Positions 18,551 through 27,993 are shown, counted from the first letter of the stretch. The stretch: 64,000 nucleotides of DNA from Trebonia sp964581815 (GCA_964581815.1 CAZORE010000003.1:62001-126000), one strand, 5' to 3'. Numbers and translations are program-made. Notes: generated from the sequence alone by a model not told the origin.

Positions 18551-19501
18551 ATGGATATGTTGCGGAGAGTAGTGCTACTCCCTGTGACGACGACCGGTGC
18601 CGTGACGCTGGTGCTGTCGCTCGCCACGGCACCCGGCGCGCACGCCGCGCCCGGCCTGGCCGCCGACGCGGCCGCAGCCAGGCCCGGCGCGGTCAGGCCG
18701 GGCGCGGTCAGGCCGGGCCTGGCCGCGGCGCCCGCCCGCGGGCTGGACATCTCGTCCTACCAGCACGGCCGGGCGCCAATCGACTGGCCGCAGCTGGCCA
18801 GGCACGGCATCAGCTTCGTGGCGGTGAAGGCGTCCGAGGGCACCTACTACCGCAACCCGTACTACCAGTCCGACGGGCGGGGTGCCGTCAGGGCCGGACT
18901 CGCGGTGATGCCGTACGTGTTCGCCAACCCGGCCAGCGCCGGCGGGGCGGCGACCGCGCGCTACGCCGTCCGCATCACGGGCAGCCTGCGCAGGCCCGCC
19001 CAGCTGCCGCTCGTCGTCGACCTGGAGAACGACCCGTACAAGTCGGGCGCCGACTGCTACGGGCTGGGCCGCAGGTCGATGATCGGATGGATCGCCGGCT
19101 TCGTCGGCCAGGCCAGGGCACTGACGGGAAAGTGGCCGGTCATCTACACGGGGGCCAGCTGGTGGCAGGAGTGCACCGGCGCCACGAGCCGGTTCCGCCG
19201 GGACCCGCTGTGGCTGGCCGCGTTCGGCGGCACCAGGCCCGCCGTGCCGTCCACCTGGCGGCGCTGGACGTTCTGGCAGTACAACGACGCCGGCCGCCTG
19301 CCGGGGATCGGCCCGTCCGACCTGGACTACTACCAGCCGACCGGCGACCTGCCCGCGCTGCGCCCGCTGCCGTGGCCGGCGTCCGGGGCGCGCCCGGCGG
19401 CCGACAGCCGCCTGGCCGCCAGGATCCTGGCGGCCAGGCGGTCAGGAACGCGGCCGGGACCTAGGGCGAGGCACCTGGTGAGACACCGAGGGCGCCCCTG
19501 A
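18551..19501 (+). CDS. Secreted GH25 family lysozyme
   Basis: A 316-residue exported muramidase. Residues 1-33 form a signal peptide ending AHA, followed by a low-complexity Ala/Pro/Arg segment with RPGAV repeats. The GH25 domain begins GLDISSYQHG (catalytic-face Asp) and has VKASEGTYY, LVVDLEND (the DxE pair) and WTFWQYND, the standard motifs. It cuts the MurNAc-GlcNAc bond of peptidoglycan. No cell-wall-binding repeats follow, only a basic tail. The ATG at 18551 has no strong ribosome site; ATG 18557 and TTG 18509 are alternatives. Its TGA lies inside the stem of a strong terminator shared with sdhB. Confidence 0.88.
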   Translation: MDMLRRVVLLPVTTTGAVTLVLSLATAPGAHAAPGLAADAAAARPGAVRPGAVRPGLAAAPARGLDISSYQHGRAPIDWPQLARHGISFVAVKASEGTYYRNPYYQSDGRGAVRAGLAVMPYVFANPASAGGAATARYAVRITGSLRRPAQLPLVVDLENDPYKSGADCYGLGRRSMIGWIAGFVGQARALTGKWPVIYTGASWWQECTGATSRFRRDPLWLAAFGGTRPAVPSTWRRWTFWQYNDAGRLPGIGPSDLDYYQPTGDLPALRPLPWPASGARPAADSRLAARILAARRSGTRPGPRARHLVRHRGRP

Positions 19502-19527
19502 CCGCGGAAGTCAGGAGCGCCCTCGGT
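19485..19527. terminator. Bidirectional stem-loop terminator between lysozyme and sdhB genes
   Basis: Arms 19486-19501 (CCGAGGGCGCCCCTGA) and 19511-19526 (TCAGGAGCGCCCTCGG) pair over 16 bases with one mismatch, extended by an A-T pair, around a nine-base loop. The genes on either side converge, so it can end transcription both ways. There is no T-run, as is usual for high-GC actinobacteria. The lysozyme stop codon is within the left arm. Confidence 0.85.
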
Positions 19528-19544
19528 AAGCCGCCAGGCCGCGC

Positions 19545-20330
19545 CTAGCGCTTGCCGGGCACCGCCGGGGTCCCCTTGGCCTTCGGCCGCATGGAGATCT
19601 TCGAGCCGAGCCAGACCAGCGGGTCGTACTTCCGCCCGGCGATGCGCTCCTTCATCGGGATGAGCGCGTTGTCGGTGATCTTGATGTGCTCGGGGCAGAC
19701 CTCGGTGCAGCACTTGGTGATGTTGCAGAGGCCCAGGCCGAAGTCGTCCTGCGCGATGTCGCGCCGGTCGGCCTCGTCCGCCGGGTGCATCTCAAGCTCC
19801 GCGATCCGCATGAGGAACCGGGGGCCGGCGAAGGCCTCCTTGTTCTCCTCGTGGTCGCGGATCACGTGGCAGGTGTTCTGGCACAGGTAGCACTCGATGC
19901 ACTTGCGGAACTCCTGCGAGCGGTTGACGTCCTCCTGCTGCATCCGGAACTCGCCCGGCTTGATGGACGGGTCCGGCGTGAACGAGGGGATCTCCCGCGC
20001 CTTCGCGTAGTTGAACGACACGTCGGTGACCAGGTCGCGGATGACGGGGAAGGTCCGCATCGGCGTGATCGTCAGCGTCTCGTCCTCGGTGAACGTGTCC
20101 ATCCGGGTCATGCAGCCAAGCCGCGGCATGCCGTTGATCTCCATGGAACAGGAGCCGCACTTGCCGGCCTTGCAGTTCCACCGGACGGCCAGGTCGGACG
20201 CCTGCGTGGCCTGCAGCCGGTGCAGCACGTCGAGGACGACCTCGCCCTCGTTGACCTCCACCTTGTAGTCCTGCAGCGAGCCGGAGCCGGCGTCGCCGCG
20301 CCACACCCGGAACTTGGCCAGGTACCCCAT
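19545..20330 (-). CDS. sdhB: Succinate dehydrogenase iron-sulfur subunit
   Basis: A 261-residue electron-transfer subunit. The N-terminal plant-ferredoxin domain has the [2Fe-2S] ligands in CKAGKCGSC and a later Cys; the C-terminal domain has CIECYLCQNTC for [4Fe-4S] and CNITKCCTEVCP for [3Fe-4S]. It passes electrons from SdhA to quinone at the membrane anchor. Its ATG overlaps the sdhA stop in ATGA. Subunit sizes and the single long anchor (268, 640, 261 residues for C, A, B) resemble the mycobacterial Sdh1 complex (Rv0249c-Rv0247c) more than the classical SdhCDAB. Confidence 0.95.
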   Translation of the reverse strand: MGYLAKFRVWRGDAGSGSLQDYKVEVNEGEVVLDVLHRLQATQASDLAVRWNCKAGKCGSCSMEINGMPRLGCMTRMDTFTEDETLTITPMRTFPVIRDLVTDVSFNYAKAREIPSFTPDPSIKPGEFRMQQEDVNRSQEFRKCIECYLCQNTCHVIRDHEENKEAFAGPRFLMRIAELEMHPADEADRRDIAQDDFGLGLCNITKCCTEVCPEHIKITDNALIPMKERIAGRKYDPLVWLGSKISMRPKAKGTPAVPGKR

Positions 20331-22252
20331 CAGTGCCCCTCTTCCAGCGCAGCCGCCTCACGGTGCCCGGCCAGTTCTTCCTTGGTCATGTACTTCTTGA
20401 GCTCGGAGATGTCGAACAGGTCGAGCAGGTCCGGGCGGATCGCCGGGATGGGCTGGTGCACCATCTCGACCTTGTCACCGTTCAGCGACAGGATCAGGTT
20501 GACCTTGCGCCAGTCCGGCGACATCACCGGGTAGTCCTCGCGAGTGTGCCCGCCGCGGGACTCCTGCCGCTCCAGGGCGGCGGTCGCGACGCACTCGGCG
20601 ACGAGCAGCATGTTCCGCAGGTCCTGCGCGTAGTGCCAGCCCGGGTTATAGGCCCGCTCGCCGGGAACGGCGACGCTCTGCGCGCGCTCCTTGAACTTCT
20701 CAAGCGCGGCGAGCGCGTCCTTCACCTCTGACTCGCGCCGGATGAGGCCGACCAGGTCATGCATCGTCTGCTGCAGCTCGTGGTGCACCGTGTACGGGTT
20801 CTCGCCCTCGGCCCGCTCGAACGGCGCGAGCGCCTCCGCCACGGCCGCGTCCAGGTCAGCCTGCACCACCGCCGGCTTGGCGTCACCAAGCGACGATATG
20901 TAGTCCGCCGCGCCGTCGCCGGCCCGCTTGCCGAACACCAGCAGGTCGGACAGCGAGTTCCCGCCGAGCCGGTTGGACCCGTGCATGCCGCCGGACACCT
21001 CGCCGGCGGCAAAGAGCCCGGGCACGGACGAAGCGGCGGTATCGGGGTCGACTTCCACCCCGCCCATCACGTAGTGGCAGGTCGGCCCGATCTCCATCGG
21101 CTCCTTGGTGATGTCGACGCCGGCCAGCTCAAGGAACTGGTGGTGCATGGACGGCAGCTTCTTCAAGATCACGTCGGCGGGCAGCCGGGAAGAGACGTCG
21201 AGGAACACGCCGCCGTGCGGCGTGCCGCGCCCGGCCTTGATCTCGGAGTTGATCGACCGCGCCACCTCGTCGCGGGGGAGCAGCTCCGGCGGGCGCCGGT
21301 TGTGGTCCGGGTCGGTGTACCAGCGGTCGGCCTCTTCCTCAGTCTCCGCGTACTGAGCGCGGAACACGTCGGGCACGTAGTTGAACATGAACCGCTTGCC
21401 CTCGGTGTTCCGCAGCACCCCGCCGTCGCCGCGCACCGACTCGGTGACCAGCAGGCCGGCGACGGACAGCGGCCAGACCATGCCGGTCGGGTGGAACTGG
21501 ACGAACTCCATGTTCATCAGCTTCGCGCCCGTCAGCAGGGCGAGCGCGTGCCCGTCGCCGCTGTACTCCCAGGAGTTGGACGTGATTTTGAACGTCCGCC
21601 CGATGCCGCCGGTCGCGAGGATGACCGTCGGCGCCTCAAAGAGCACGAAACGCCCGGTGTCGCGGATGTAACCGAAGGCGCCCGCGATAGCGCCGGACGG
21701 GGACTTCAGCAGCCGCGTGATCGTCGTCTCCGCGTACACACGGATCATGGCGTCGGGGTCGCCGTGCTCGATGGAGTCGGCCTGCTGCAGCGCGACGACG
21801 CGCTGCTGCAGCGTGCGGATCATTTCCAGGCCGGTGCGGTCGCCCACGTGCGCGAGCCGCGGGTACTCGTGCCCGCCGAAGTTGCGCTGCGAGATCTTCC
21901 CGTCCTTGGTCCGGTCGAAGACCGCGCCCCACGCCTCGAGCTCCCAGACCCGGTCCGGTGCCTCCTTCGCGTGCAGCTCAGCCATGCGCGGGTTGTTCAG
22001 GAACTTCCCGCCGCGCATGGTGTCGCGGAAGTGCACCTGCCAGTTGTCCTTGGGGTTCACGTTGCCCATGGCGGCGGCGGCGCCGCCCTCGGCCATGACC
22101 GTGTGCGCCTTGCCGAACAGCGACTTGGAGATGATCGCCGTCCTCAGGCCCCGCGCCCGCGCCTCGATCGCCGCCCGCAGCCCGGAGCCGCCGGCGCCGA
22201 TCACTACGACGTCGTAGGCGAAGCGCTCGATATCGGTGTCGTTAGTAGCCAT
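20330..22252 (-). CDS. sdhA: Succinate dehydrogenase/fumarate reductase flavoprotein subunit
   Basis: A 640-residue catalytic subunit that oxidises succinate to fumarate in the TCA cycle. It shows the Rossmann motif GAGGSG (residues 19-24), the His of KAHTVMAEGG (His50, the usual covalent FAD site), the capping domain with GTPHGGVFLD and THYVMGG-like TCHYVMGGVEV. ATG 22252 gives a normal N-terminus; the open frame continues upstream only by chance through sdhC antisense. It lies 26 bases after sdhC and overlaps sdhB by one codon phase, so sdhC-sdhA-sdhB is one operon. Confidence 0.96.
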   Translation of the reverse strand: MATNDTDIERFAYDVVVIGAGGSGLRAAIEARARGLRTAIISKSLFGKAHTVMAEGGAAAAMGNVNPKDNWQVHFRDTMRGGKFLNNPRMAELHAKEAPDRVWELEAWGAVFDRTKDGKISQRNFGGHEYPRLAHVGDRTGLEMIRTLQQRVVALQQADSIEHGDPDAMIRVYAETTITRLLKSPSGAIAGAFGYIRDTGRFVLFEAPTVILATGGIGRTFKITSNSWEYSGDGHALALLTGAKLMNMEFVQFHPTGMVWPLSVAGLLVTESVRGDGGVLRNTEGKRFMFNYVPDVFRAQYAETEEEADRWYTDPDHNRRPPELLPRDEVARSINSEIKAGRGTPHGGVFLDVSSRLPADVILKKLPSMHHQFLELAGVDITKEPMEIGPTCHYVMGGVEVDPDTAASSVPGLFAAGEVSGGMHGSNRLGGNSLSDLLVFGKRAGDGAADYISSLGDAKPAVVQADLDAAVAEALAPFERAEGENPYTVHHELQQTMHDLVGLIRRESEVKDALAALEKFKERAQSVAVPGERAYNPGWHYAQDLRNMLLVAECVATAALERQESRGGHTREDYPVMSPDWRKVNLILSLNGDKVEMVHQPIPAIRPDLLDLFDISELKKYMTKEELAGHREAAALEEGH

Positions 22253-22278
22253 AACTAAGTTCGCCCGTTCCGTAACGC

Positions 22279-23085
22279 CTAGTTGAAGAGCCGCGGGTCG
22301 CTGAAGGCGCCACTCGCGACCAGCATGATGTAGAGGTCGGTGAGCATCAGCGTGGTCAGCGAGATCCACGCGAAGGCCATGTGATGCTTGTTCAGCTTCG
22401 AGATCTGCGTCCAGGTCCAGTACCTGACCGGGTGCTTGGAGAAGTGCTTGAGCCGCCCGCCGGTGATGTGCCTGCAGGAGTGGCACGAGAACGAGTACCC
22501 CCACACCGCCACCACGTTGACCAGCATGATGATCGACCCGAGCCCGATGCCGAACGACCCGTTCGGGCCGCGGAACGCCTGCACCACGTCGTAGGTGAGG
22601 ATCGCCGCGATCACGAACGCCGCGTAGAAGAAGTACCGGTGGATGTTCTGGATGATCAGCGGCACCTTGGTCTCGCCCGAGTACTTGGCGTGCGGCTCGC
22701 GTACGGCGCAGGCGGCGGGGGAGCGCCAGAACGCGCGGTAGTAGGCGCCGCGGTAGTAGTAGCAGGACAGCCGGAACCCGAGGACGAACGGCAGCGAGAC
22801 GAACGCGTAAGGAATGATCGGCGGCACGGCGGGGATCCACCGGCCGAGGGCGGCCGCATCTGGCGTGCACTCGCCGCTGACGCACGGCGAGTAGAACGGC
22901 GTCAGGTAGTGGTACTGGGACACGTAGTACCAGTGCCCCATGAACACGCGGACGGTCGCGTAGGCCACCCAGATGGTCAGCAGGGTCGCGACGACGCGGC
23001 CGCGGTTCCACCAGGGGTCCGTCCGGAGCGTCCGCTCCGTGATCTGCGCCCGCGTTCTGGCAGGCGCCTGCGAAAGTTGTGTCAT
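22279..23085 (-). CDS. sdhC: Succinate dehydrogenase membrane anchor (Sdh1-type)
   Basis: A 268-residue polytopic membrane protein with about five helices, first gene of the operon. It contains WGYSFSCHSCRHITGG and LNKHHMAFAWISL, His-containing segments expected near haem or quinone sites. This one-piece anchor is the kind found with mycobacterial Sdh1, which works as the main aerobic succinate dehydrogenase. The ATG at 23085 has GAGGA six bases upstream; the reading frame extends further upstream without support. The 283 bases between it and the S9 peptidase gene must hold the promoter; no clear hexamers were identified. Confidence 0.85.
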   Translation of the reverse strand: MTQLSQAPARTRAQITERTLRTDPWWNRGRVVATLLTIWVAYATVRVFMGHWYYVSQYHYLTPFYSPCVSGECTPDAAALGRWIPAVPPIIPYAFVSLPFVLGFRLSCYYYRGAYYRAFWRSPAACAVREPHAKYSGETKVPLIIQNIHRYFFYAAFVIAAILTYDVVQAFRGPNGSFGIGLGSIIMLVNVVAVWGYSFSCHSCRHITGGRLKHFSKHPVRYWTWTQISKLNKHHMAFAWISLTTLMLTDLYIMLVASGAFSDPRLFN

Positions 23086-23368
23086 CCAGCGTCCTCGCTG
23101 TGCGTGATCGTGATCGTGACCGCGACGCGCAGCCAGGCAGCCCTTATGCGAGCAGGGGGGCGGGGCGCGCATGCGATGTCCACGAACTTATTCCAGTAAG
23201 TGTCAGCATGCCGCATCAGGGGGGCCTTCCAGGATGTGAGCCTGACTACACTCCCTGTTTCCGGCAGCGTACAGGCGGCCCGTGGTGACCAGGCTCACAA
23301 ACCGGTGATCCGGAACGGCGGCATTCTCCGCCTCCCCGCCCGCCGTTCCCCGTTCCCGGGCCGGGCCG

Positions 23369-25495
23369 CTACGCCTCCGTTCCTCCCATGCCGAGGGCCT
23401 CCCTGAGGAACGCGACCTGAAGCAGCAGCAGGTTCTCCGCGACCACCTCCTGCGGCGTCATGTGGGTCACCCCGGACAGCGGCAGCACCTGGTGCGGGTA
23501 CCCGGCCGCGAGCAGCGCCGACGACAGCCGCAGCGAGTGCGCCACGAACACGTTGTCGTCCGCCATGCCGTGAATGATCAGCAGCGGGCGCACCTGGGTC
23601 CGCACCGCGCGCTCCGGGTCGTCGATGACGGAGCTCACCGCGTAGGCGGCGGGGTTGCTCGCGGGATCGCCCAGGTAGCGCTCGGTGTAGTGCGTGTCGT
23701 ACAGCCGCCAGTCGGTGACCGGCGCGCCCGCGATGCCGGCGTGGAACACGTCCGGGCGGCGCAGCACCGCGAGCGCGGACAGGTACCCGCCGTGCGACCA
23801 GCCGCGCATCGCGACGTGGCCCGTGTCCAGGTCGGGGAACTGCTTCGCCGCCGCCTCGAGCGCCGCCACCTGGTCCGCGAGCGCCGCCGTGGCGAAGTCG
23901 CCGGCGATCGTCCGGTCCCACGACGGGCTGCGGCCCGGCGTCCCCCGGCCGTCCGCCACGATGACCGCGAACCCCTGCTCGGCGAGCCACTGCGCGGGCA
24001 GGAAAAGGCTCGCCGTCTTGCTGACCCGCTGCATGGCGGGACCGCCGTACGGGTCCATCAGCACCGGCAGCGGCGTGCCCGGCTGGTGGCCGGACGGGAA
24101 GAGCACCGCGGTGCGGACCTGGTTCGGCCCGGCCTCGAGGAAGTGCGGCGCGGGCAGGGGCAGGTGGGGCTCCTCGGCGAGCGAGGCGATCTCCGCGCCC
24201 GGGCCGCGGCCAGTGCCGCCGCCCGTGCGGACCGAGACCTTGAGCCCGGCGCTGTCCATGGTCCGGCTGGACAGCACGGTCGTCCCGCCGCCCGCCGTCG
24301 CGGTGTGCACGCCGGGCCCGGTGGCGACCTCGTGCAGGCCGCCTGGCCCGTACCGCCACACGCCTACCTCGACCGGGTCGGCCGACGCCTGGAAGAGCAC
24401 GTCGTTGCCGTCGGTGCCGAGGATCCGCCTGACCTGGAGCCCGGGCGGGGTGACCGGGGCCGCGCCGGCCAGGTCGCCCGGCTGGGCGACGAGCAGCCGC
24501 CGGGTGTCCTCGCTGATCTCGGTCCAGACGACGCTGCGGTCGGCGAGCTGGGCGGGCACGCCGTCGATGACGTCGGTCCAGTGCGGGTCGCTGTCCTCGC
24601 GGATCGTCTCCCCGGTGAGCCCGTTGAACAGCCGCATCGTCTTCTGGTCCCGCGACTGCACCACGATCAGCAGGTCCTTGTCCCAGGCCACGTTGACCAG
24701 GTACGGGAAGCGGTCACGGTCCCAGCGGACCGGGGTGAGCTCGGGGTCCGGGCCGGTGCGGGTGGCGAGGAGCAGCGAGACATCGGCGTTCGGCGTCCCC
24801 GCGGCGGGGTAGGCGACCTCGGCGGGGCGGCTGCCCGGGTTGGCCGGGTCCGCGATATGCCAGCGGCGCACGGGCGACTCATCGGCCCGCTCGATGAGCA
24901 GGCCGCTGCGGTCCGGCGGCCACCAGTACCCGCGGGTACGGCCCATCTCCTCGGCGGCGACGAACTCCGCCAGGCCGAACGTGACGCCGTCCTCCCTGGC
25001 GATCACCCGGTCCTCGCCGGTGGTCAGGCTCGTCACCCGCAGGGCGCCCTCGTGCACGTACGCGACAAGACCGCCGGACGGGTTAACCCTTGGGTCGAGC
25101 GCGGGCGTCCTGGTCTCGATGAGCCGCGCCGCCGGGTCGGGCCCGCCGAGCGGGACGCTGAAGACCTGGCCGGAAAGCGCGAACACGGCCAACGTCGCGC
25201 CGCGGTCGGTGGAGAACGCCACGATCCCCGCGGCGGTCTCCCTGACCCGCTCGCGGCGGGCCCGCTCCTGCGGCGGCAGGTTCTCCTCGTCCGCGCCGAG
25301 CGCCCGCGGGTCGGCGATCAGCCGCTCGTGCCCGCTGGCCAGGTTGAGCTCCCACAAGCAGGTGACCGGGTCGTCGCCGGCCTTCGACCGCAGGAACAAG
25401 ACCCGCTGCCCGTCGGGCGATACCTGGAAGGCCCGGGGCACCCCGAGCGTGAACCGGCGCGTCCGCGCCTGCTGCCTGGGAAAGCTCTCTGTCAT
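23369..25495 (-). CDS. S9 family (DPP IV/prolyl oligopeptidase-like) peptidase
   Basis: A 708-residue serine peptidase: an N-terminal beta-propeller of the DPPIV_N type (about residues 1-450) with RGYWWPPDRSGLLIERAD, then an alpha/beta-hydrolase domain. The catalytic triad is visible as Ser567 in GWSHGG, Asp646 or 647 in HGMADDNV and His678 in GVTHMT. It should cleave short proline-containing peptides in the cytoplasm, as no signal peptide is present. It is divergent from mshB with 55 bases between, where both promoters must lie. Only a weak ribosome site precedes the ATG. Confidence 0.9.
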   Translation of the reverse strand: MTESFPRQQARTRRFTLGVPRAFQVSPDGQRVLFLRSKAGDDPVTCLWELNLASGHERLIADPRALGADEENLPPQERARRERVRETAAGIVAFSTDRGATLAVFALSGQVFSVPLGGPDPAARLIETRTPALDPRVNPSGGLVAYVHEGALRVTSLTTGEDRVIAREDGVTFGLAEFVAAEEMGRTRGYWWPPDRSGLLIERADESPVRRWHIADPANPGSRPAEVAYPAAGTPNADVSLLLATRTGPDPELTPVRWDRDRFPYLVNVAWDKDLLIVVQSRDQKTMRLFNGLTGETIREDSDPHWTDVIDGVPAQLADRSVVWTEISEDTRRLLVAQPGDLAGAAPVTPPGLQVRRILGTDGNDVLFQASADPVEVGVWRYGPGGLHEVATGPGVHTATAGGGTTVLSSRTMDSAGLKVSVRTGGGTGRGPGAEIASLAEEPHLPLPAPHFLEAGPNQVRTAVLFPSGHQPGTPLPVLMDPYGGPAMQRVSKTASLFLPAQWLAEQGFAVIVADGRGTPGRSPSWDRTIAGDFATAALADQVAALEAAAKQFPDLDTGHVAMRGWSHGGYLSALAVLRRPDVFHAGIAGAPVTDWRLYDTHYTERYLGDPASNPAAYAVSSVIDDPERAVRTQVRPLLIIHGMADDNVFVAHSLRLSSALLAAGYPHQVLPLSGVTHMTPQEVVAENLLLLQVAFLREALGMGGTEA

Positions 25496-25550
25496 AGCTC
25501 CCGACCCTATCGATCTCCTGCGGGTGACAGGCCTTCAGTACGCTGGCCGG

Positions 25551-26372
25551 GTGGAACGCAGCCTGCTGCTCGTGCACGCGCACCCGGACGACGAGTCGAT
25601 CTTCACCGGCGCCACCATGGCAAGGTACGCCGCCGAGGGCGCGCGGGTCACGCTGGTCACCTGCACGCTCGGCGAGATGGGCGAGGTCATCCCGCCCGAC
25701 CTGCGCCACCTGCTGCCCGACGAACTCGGCCAGCACCGGGCCGCCGAGCTTGACCGCGCGTGCGCGGCGCTCGGCGTCACCGACCACCGGTTCCTCGGCG
25801 GGATGAGCAGGTACCGCGACTCGGGGATGATGGGCCTGCCGGACAACGACGACCCGCGCTGTTTCTGGCAGGCGGACGCCGGCGAGGCGGCGGCCGCGCT
25901 CGCCAAGGTCATCGGCGAGGTCGAGCCCGGCGCGATCGTGACCTACGACGCCGACGGGTTCTACGGGCACCCCGACCACATCCAGGCGCACCGCGTGACC
26001 GCCCGGGCGCGCGAGCTGGCCGGGTCGGCCGCCGCGCTGTACGCGGTCGTGATGCCCCGCTCCGTACTTGAGCGCGCCGTGGAACTCCCGGAAGATTCCT
26101 GGTTCATCCGCGCGACCGACCTCACCGCCAGCGTCCCCGACGACGCGGTCACGACGGAGATCGACGCGGCCGCGTACCTCGGCGCCAAGCGGGAGGCGAT
26201 GCGCGCCCACGAGACCCAGGTCACCGTAGACGGCGACTACTTCGCGCTGTCCAACGAGATCGGCCAGCGGATCGGTGGCACCGAGTACTACACCAGGCTC
26301 GCGGGCCCGGCGGGCGACCGCGGGCCGCGGGGCGCGCGTGACCGCGACCTGTTCGCCCGCTCAAGTCGGTAG
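25551..26372 (+). CDS. mshB: N-acetyl-glucosaminyl-inositol deacetylase, mycothiol biosynthesis
   Basis: A 273-residue zinc deacetylase of the LmbE/PIG-L family. AHPDDESIFTGATMA near the N-terminus and HPDHIQAHRVT at about 140-155 are the metal-binding and catalytic motifs. MshB removes the acetyl group from GlcNAc-inositol, the second step to mycothiol, the actinobacterial thiol. Mca (mycothiol conjugate amidase) is the close alternative; the length, the MTB-like SRYRDSGMMG segment and the following small membrane gene fit MshB. The GTG at 25551 gives VERSLLLVHAHPDDE, the usual family start. Confidence 0.88.
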   Translation: MERSLLLVHAHPDDESIFTGATMARYAAEGARVTLVTCTLGEMGEVIPPDLRHLLPDELGQHRAAELDRACAALGVTDHRFLGGMSRYRDSGMMGLPDNDDPRCFWQADAGEAAAALAKVIGEVEPGAIVTYDADGFYGHPDHIQAHRVTARARELAGSAAALYAVVMPRSVLERAVELPEDSWFIRATDLTASVPDDAVTTEIDAAAYLGAKREAMRAHETQVTVDGDYFALSNEIGQRIGGTEYYTRLAGPAGDRGPRGARDRDLFARSSR

Positions 26373-26382
26373 CCTGCCCATC

Positions 26383-26778
26383 ATGGCGACATCGCAAGGC
26401 TCGGCTCCCGGACAGCGAGCGTTCACCGTACCCGGCTACCTGGTGCTGTTCCTGCTCGGGGCCTTCCAGGGGCTCATCGGCTGCTTCCAGTACGCCCGGA
26501 CGCCCCAGCCGGTGATCGCCATCGCGTTCGCCGTGCTCATCTTCGTCACGTGCGCCGGCTGCGGCTGGGGAGTCGGCACGTTCACCGCGGCGCTGCTGCC
26601 CGCCCTCGGCTGGGTGATCGCCTCGTTCGTGCTCGCGAGCCCGCGGCCGAACGGCAGCGTGATCATCACCGCCACCGCGGCCGGCGAGTGGTACCTGTAC
26701 GGCGGCGCACTCGCGTGCGCCGCCGGCACGGTGACCGCGTTCTTCCTGCGGCTCAGGCGCTCAGCACCGCCTCGCTGA
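26383..26778 (+). CDS. Four-helix membrane protein (DUF6113-like)
   Basis: A 131-residue protein with about four membrane helices and a short soluble N-terminus, ending RLRRSAPPR. A protein of this kind commonly follows mshB in actinobacteria; its function is unknown. It begins ten bases after the mshB stop and is probably co-transcribed. The last 26 bases overlap the 3' end of rocD on the other strand, so the two transcripts are complementary at their ends. Confidence 0.7.
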   Translation: MATSQGSAPGQRAFTVPGYLVLFLLGAFQGLIGCFQYARTPQPVIAIAFAVLIFVTCAGCGWGVGTFTAALLPALGWVIASFVLASPRPNGSVIITATAAGEWYLYGGALACAAGTVTAFFLRLRRSAPPR

Positions 26779-27973
26779 AGCGCTCGAGGCCCCAGGACAG
26801 CTCGTCTTCCGTGATGACGAGCGGGGGAGCGAGCCTGATGGTCGAGCCGTGGGTCTCCTTGGCGAGCACGCCGAGCCCGGCGAGCCGCTCGCACACGGCC
26901 CGCCCGTCCAGGTCGGCGAACGTCACCCCCGCCCACAGCCCGCGCCCGGTGACCGACGACACGGCGGTCGGCGGCAGGGCGCCGAGCGCCTTGTGCAGCA
27001 CGGCGCCGAGCTCGGCCGAGCGCGCCTGGTACTCCCCGGTCTGCAGCATCGCGATGACCTCGCGGGCCACCGCGCAGGCGAGCGGGTTCCCGCCGAAGGT
27101 GGACCCGTGCTGCCCCGGCTTGAGCACGCCGAGCACCGACCGGGAGGAGACCATCGCGGAGACCGGCACTATCCCGCCGCCGAGCGCCTTGCCGAGCAGG
27201 TACGCGTCGGGCACGACATCCTCCGCCGCGCAGGCGAAGGTGGTCCCGACCCGGCCGAGCCCGGACTGGATCTCGTCGGCGATCATCAGTGCCCCGGCGG
27301 AGGTGCACAGCGCCCGGACCGCGGCGAGGAAGCCGGGCGGCGGCACGACCACGCCGGCCTCGCCCTGGATCGGCTCGATCAGCACCGCCGCGACCCGGTC
27401 ACCGCACGCACGGAAGGTTTCAACCAGCGCGGGCACGTCGCCGTACGGCACCGACACGAAGCCCGGCGTGTACGGCCCGAAGTCGTCGCGCGCGTCGGGA
27501 TCGGAGGAGAACGACACGATCGTGGTGGTCCGCCCGTGGAAGTTCCCGTCGAACACGATGATGACCGCCTCGTTCTGCGGGATGCCGCGCGTCTCGTAGG
27601 CCCACTTGCGCGCGACCTTGATGCCGGTCTCCACCGCCTCGGCCCCGGTGTTCATCGGCAGGACCAGCTCCATGCCGCACAGTTCGGCGAGCTCGGCGCA
27701 GAACGGCCCGAACTGGTCGTGGTCGAACGCGCGGGAGACGAGCGTCGCCCGGCCGAGCTGCCGGATGGCCGCGTCGACCAGCCGGGGGTGCCGGTGCCCG
27801 AAGTTCAGCGCCGAGTACCCGGCCAGCAGGTCCAGGTAGCGCCGCCCGCCGGTGTCCGTCACCCAGCAGCCCTCGGCGGACGCCACGACCACGGGCAGCG
27901 GGTGGTAATTGTGCGCGCTGTACTGCGCGGTCAGCCCGGACAGGTCCGTGCCGTCTACGGCGAGCTGTGTCAT
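26753..27973 (-). CDS. rocD: Ornithine aminotransferase
   Basis: A 406-residue class III PLP aminotransferase that converts ornithine and 2-oxoglutarate to glutamate-5-semialdehyde and glutamate. Typical motifs are present: NTGAEAVETGIKVARKW, GNFHGRTTT, IADEIQSGLGR and the PLP lysine in LLGKALGGG, then GQHGSTFGGNPLA. The start MTQLAVDG at 27973 lies 20 bases after the upstream dihydrolase-like gene, so the two are one operon. Together they could take arginine to glutamate semialdehyde. It converges on, and overlaps, the membrane gene after mshB. Confidence 0.93.
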   Translation of the reverse strand: MTQLAVDGTDLSGLTAQYSAHNYHPLPVVVASAEGCWVTDTGGRRYLDLLAGYSALNFGHRHPRLVDAAIRQLGRATLVSRAFDHDQFGPFCAELAELCGMELVLPMNTGAEAVETGIKVARKWAYETRGIPQNEAVIIVFDGNFHGRTTTIVSFSSDPDARDDFGPYTPGFVSVPYGDVPALVETFRACGDRVAAVLIEPIQGEAGVVVPPPGFLAAVRALCTSAGALMIADEIQSGLGRVGTTFACAAEDVVPDAYLLGKALGGGIVPVSAMVSSRSVLGVLKPGQHGSTFGGNPLACAVAREVIAMLQTGEYQARSAELGAVLHKALGALPPTAVSSVTGRGLWAGVTFADLDGRAVCERLAGLGVLAKETHGSTIRLAPPLVITEDELSWGLERFSEAVLSA

Positions 27974-27993
27974 GTGAACCGTCTCCTTACCGC

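Noticed and set aside
20759..22258. Plus-strand open frames opposite sdhA and sdhC
   Set aside because: High-GC antisense frames without any recognisable motif; sdhA and sdhC coding is certain.
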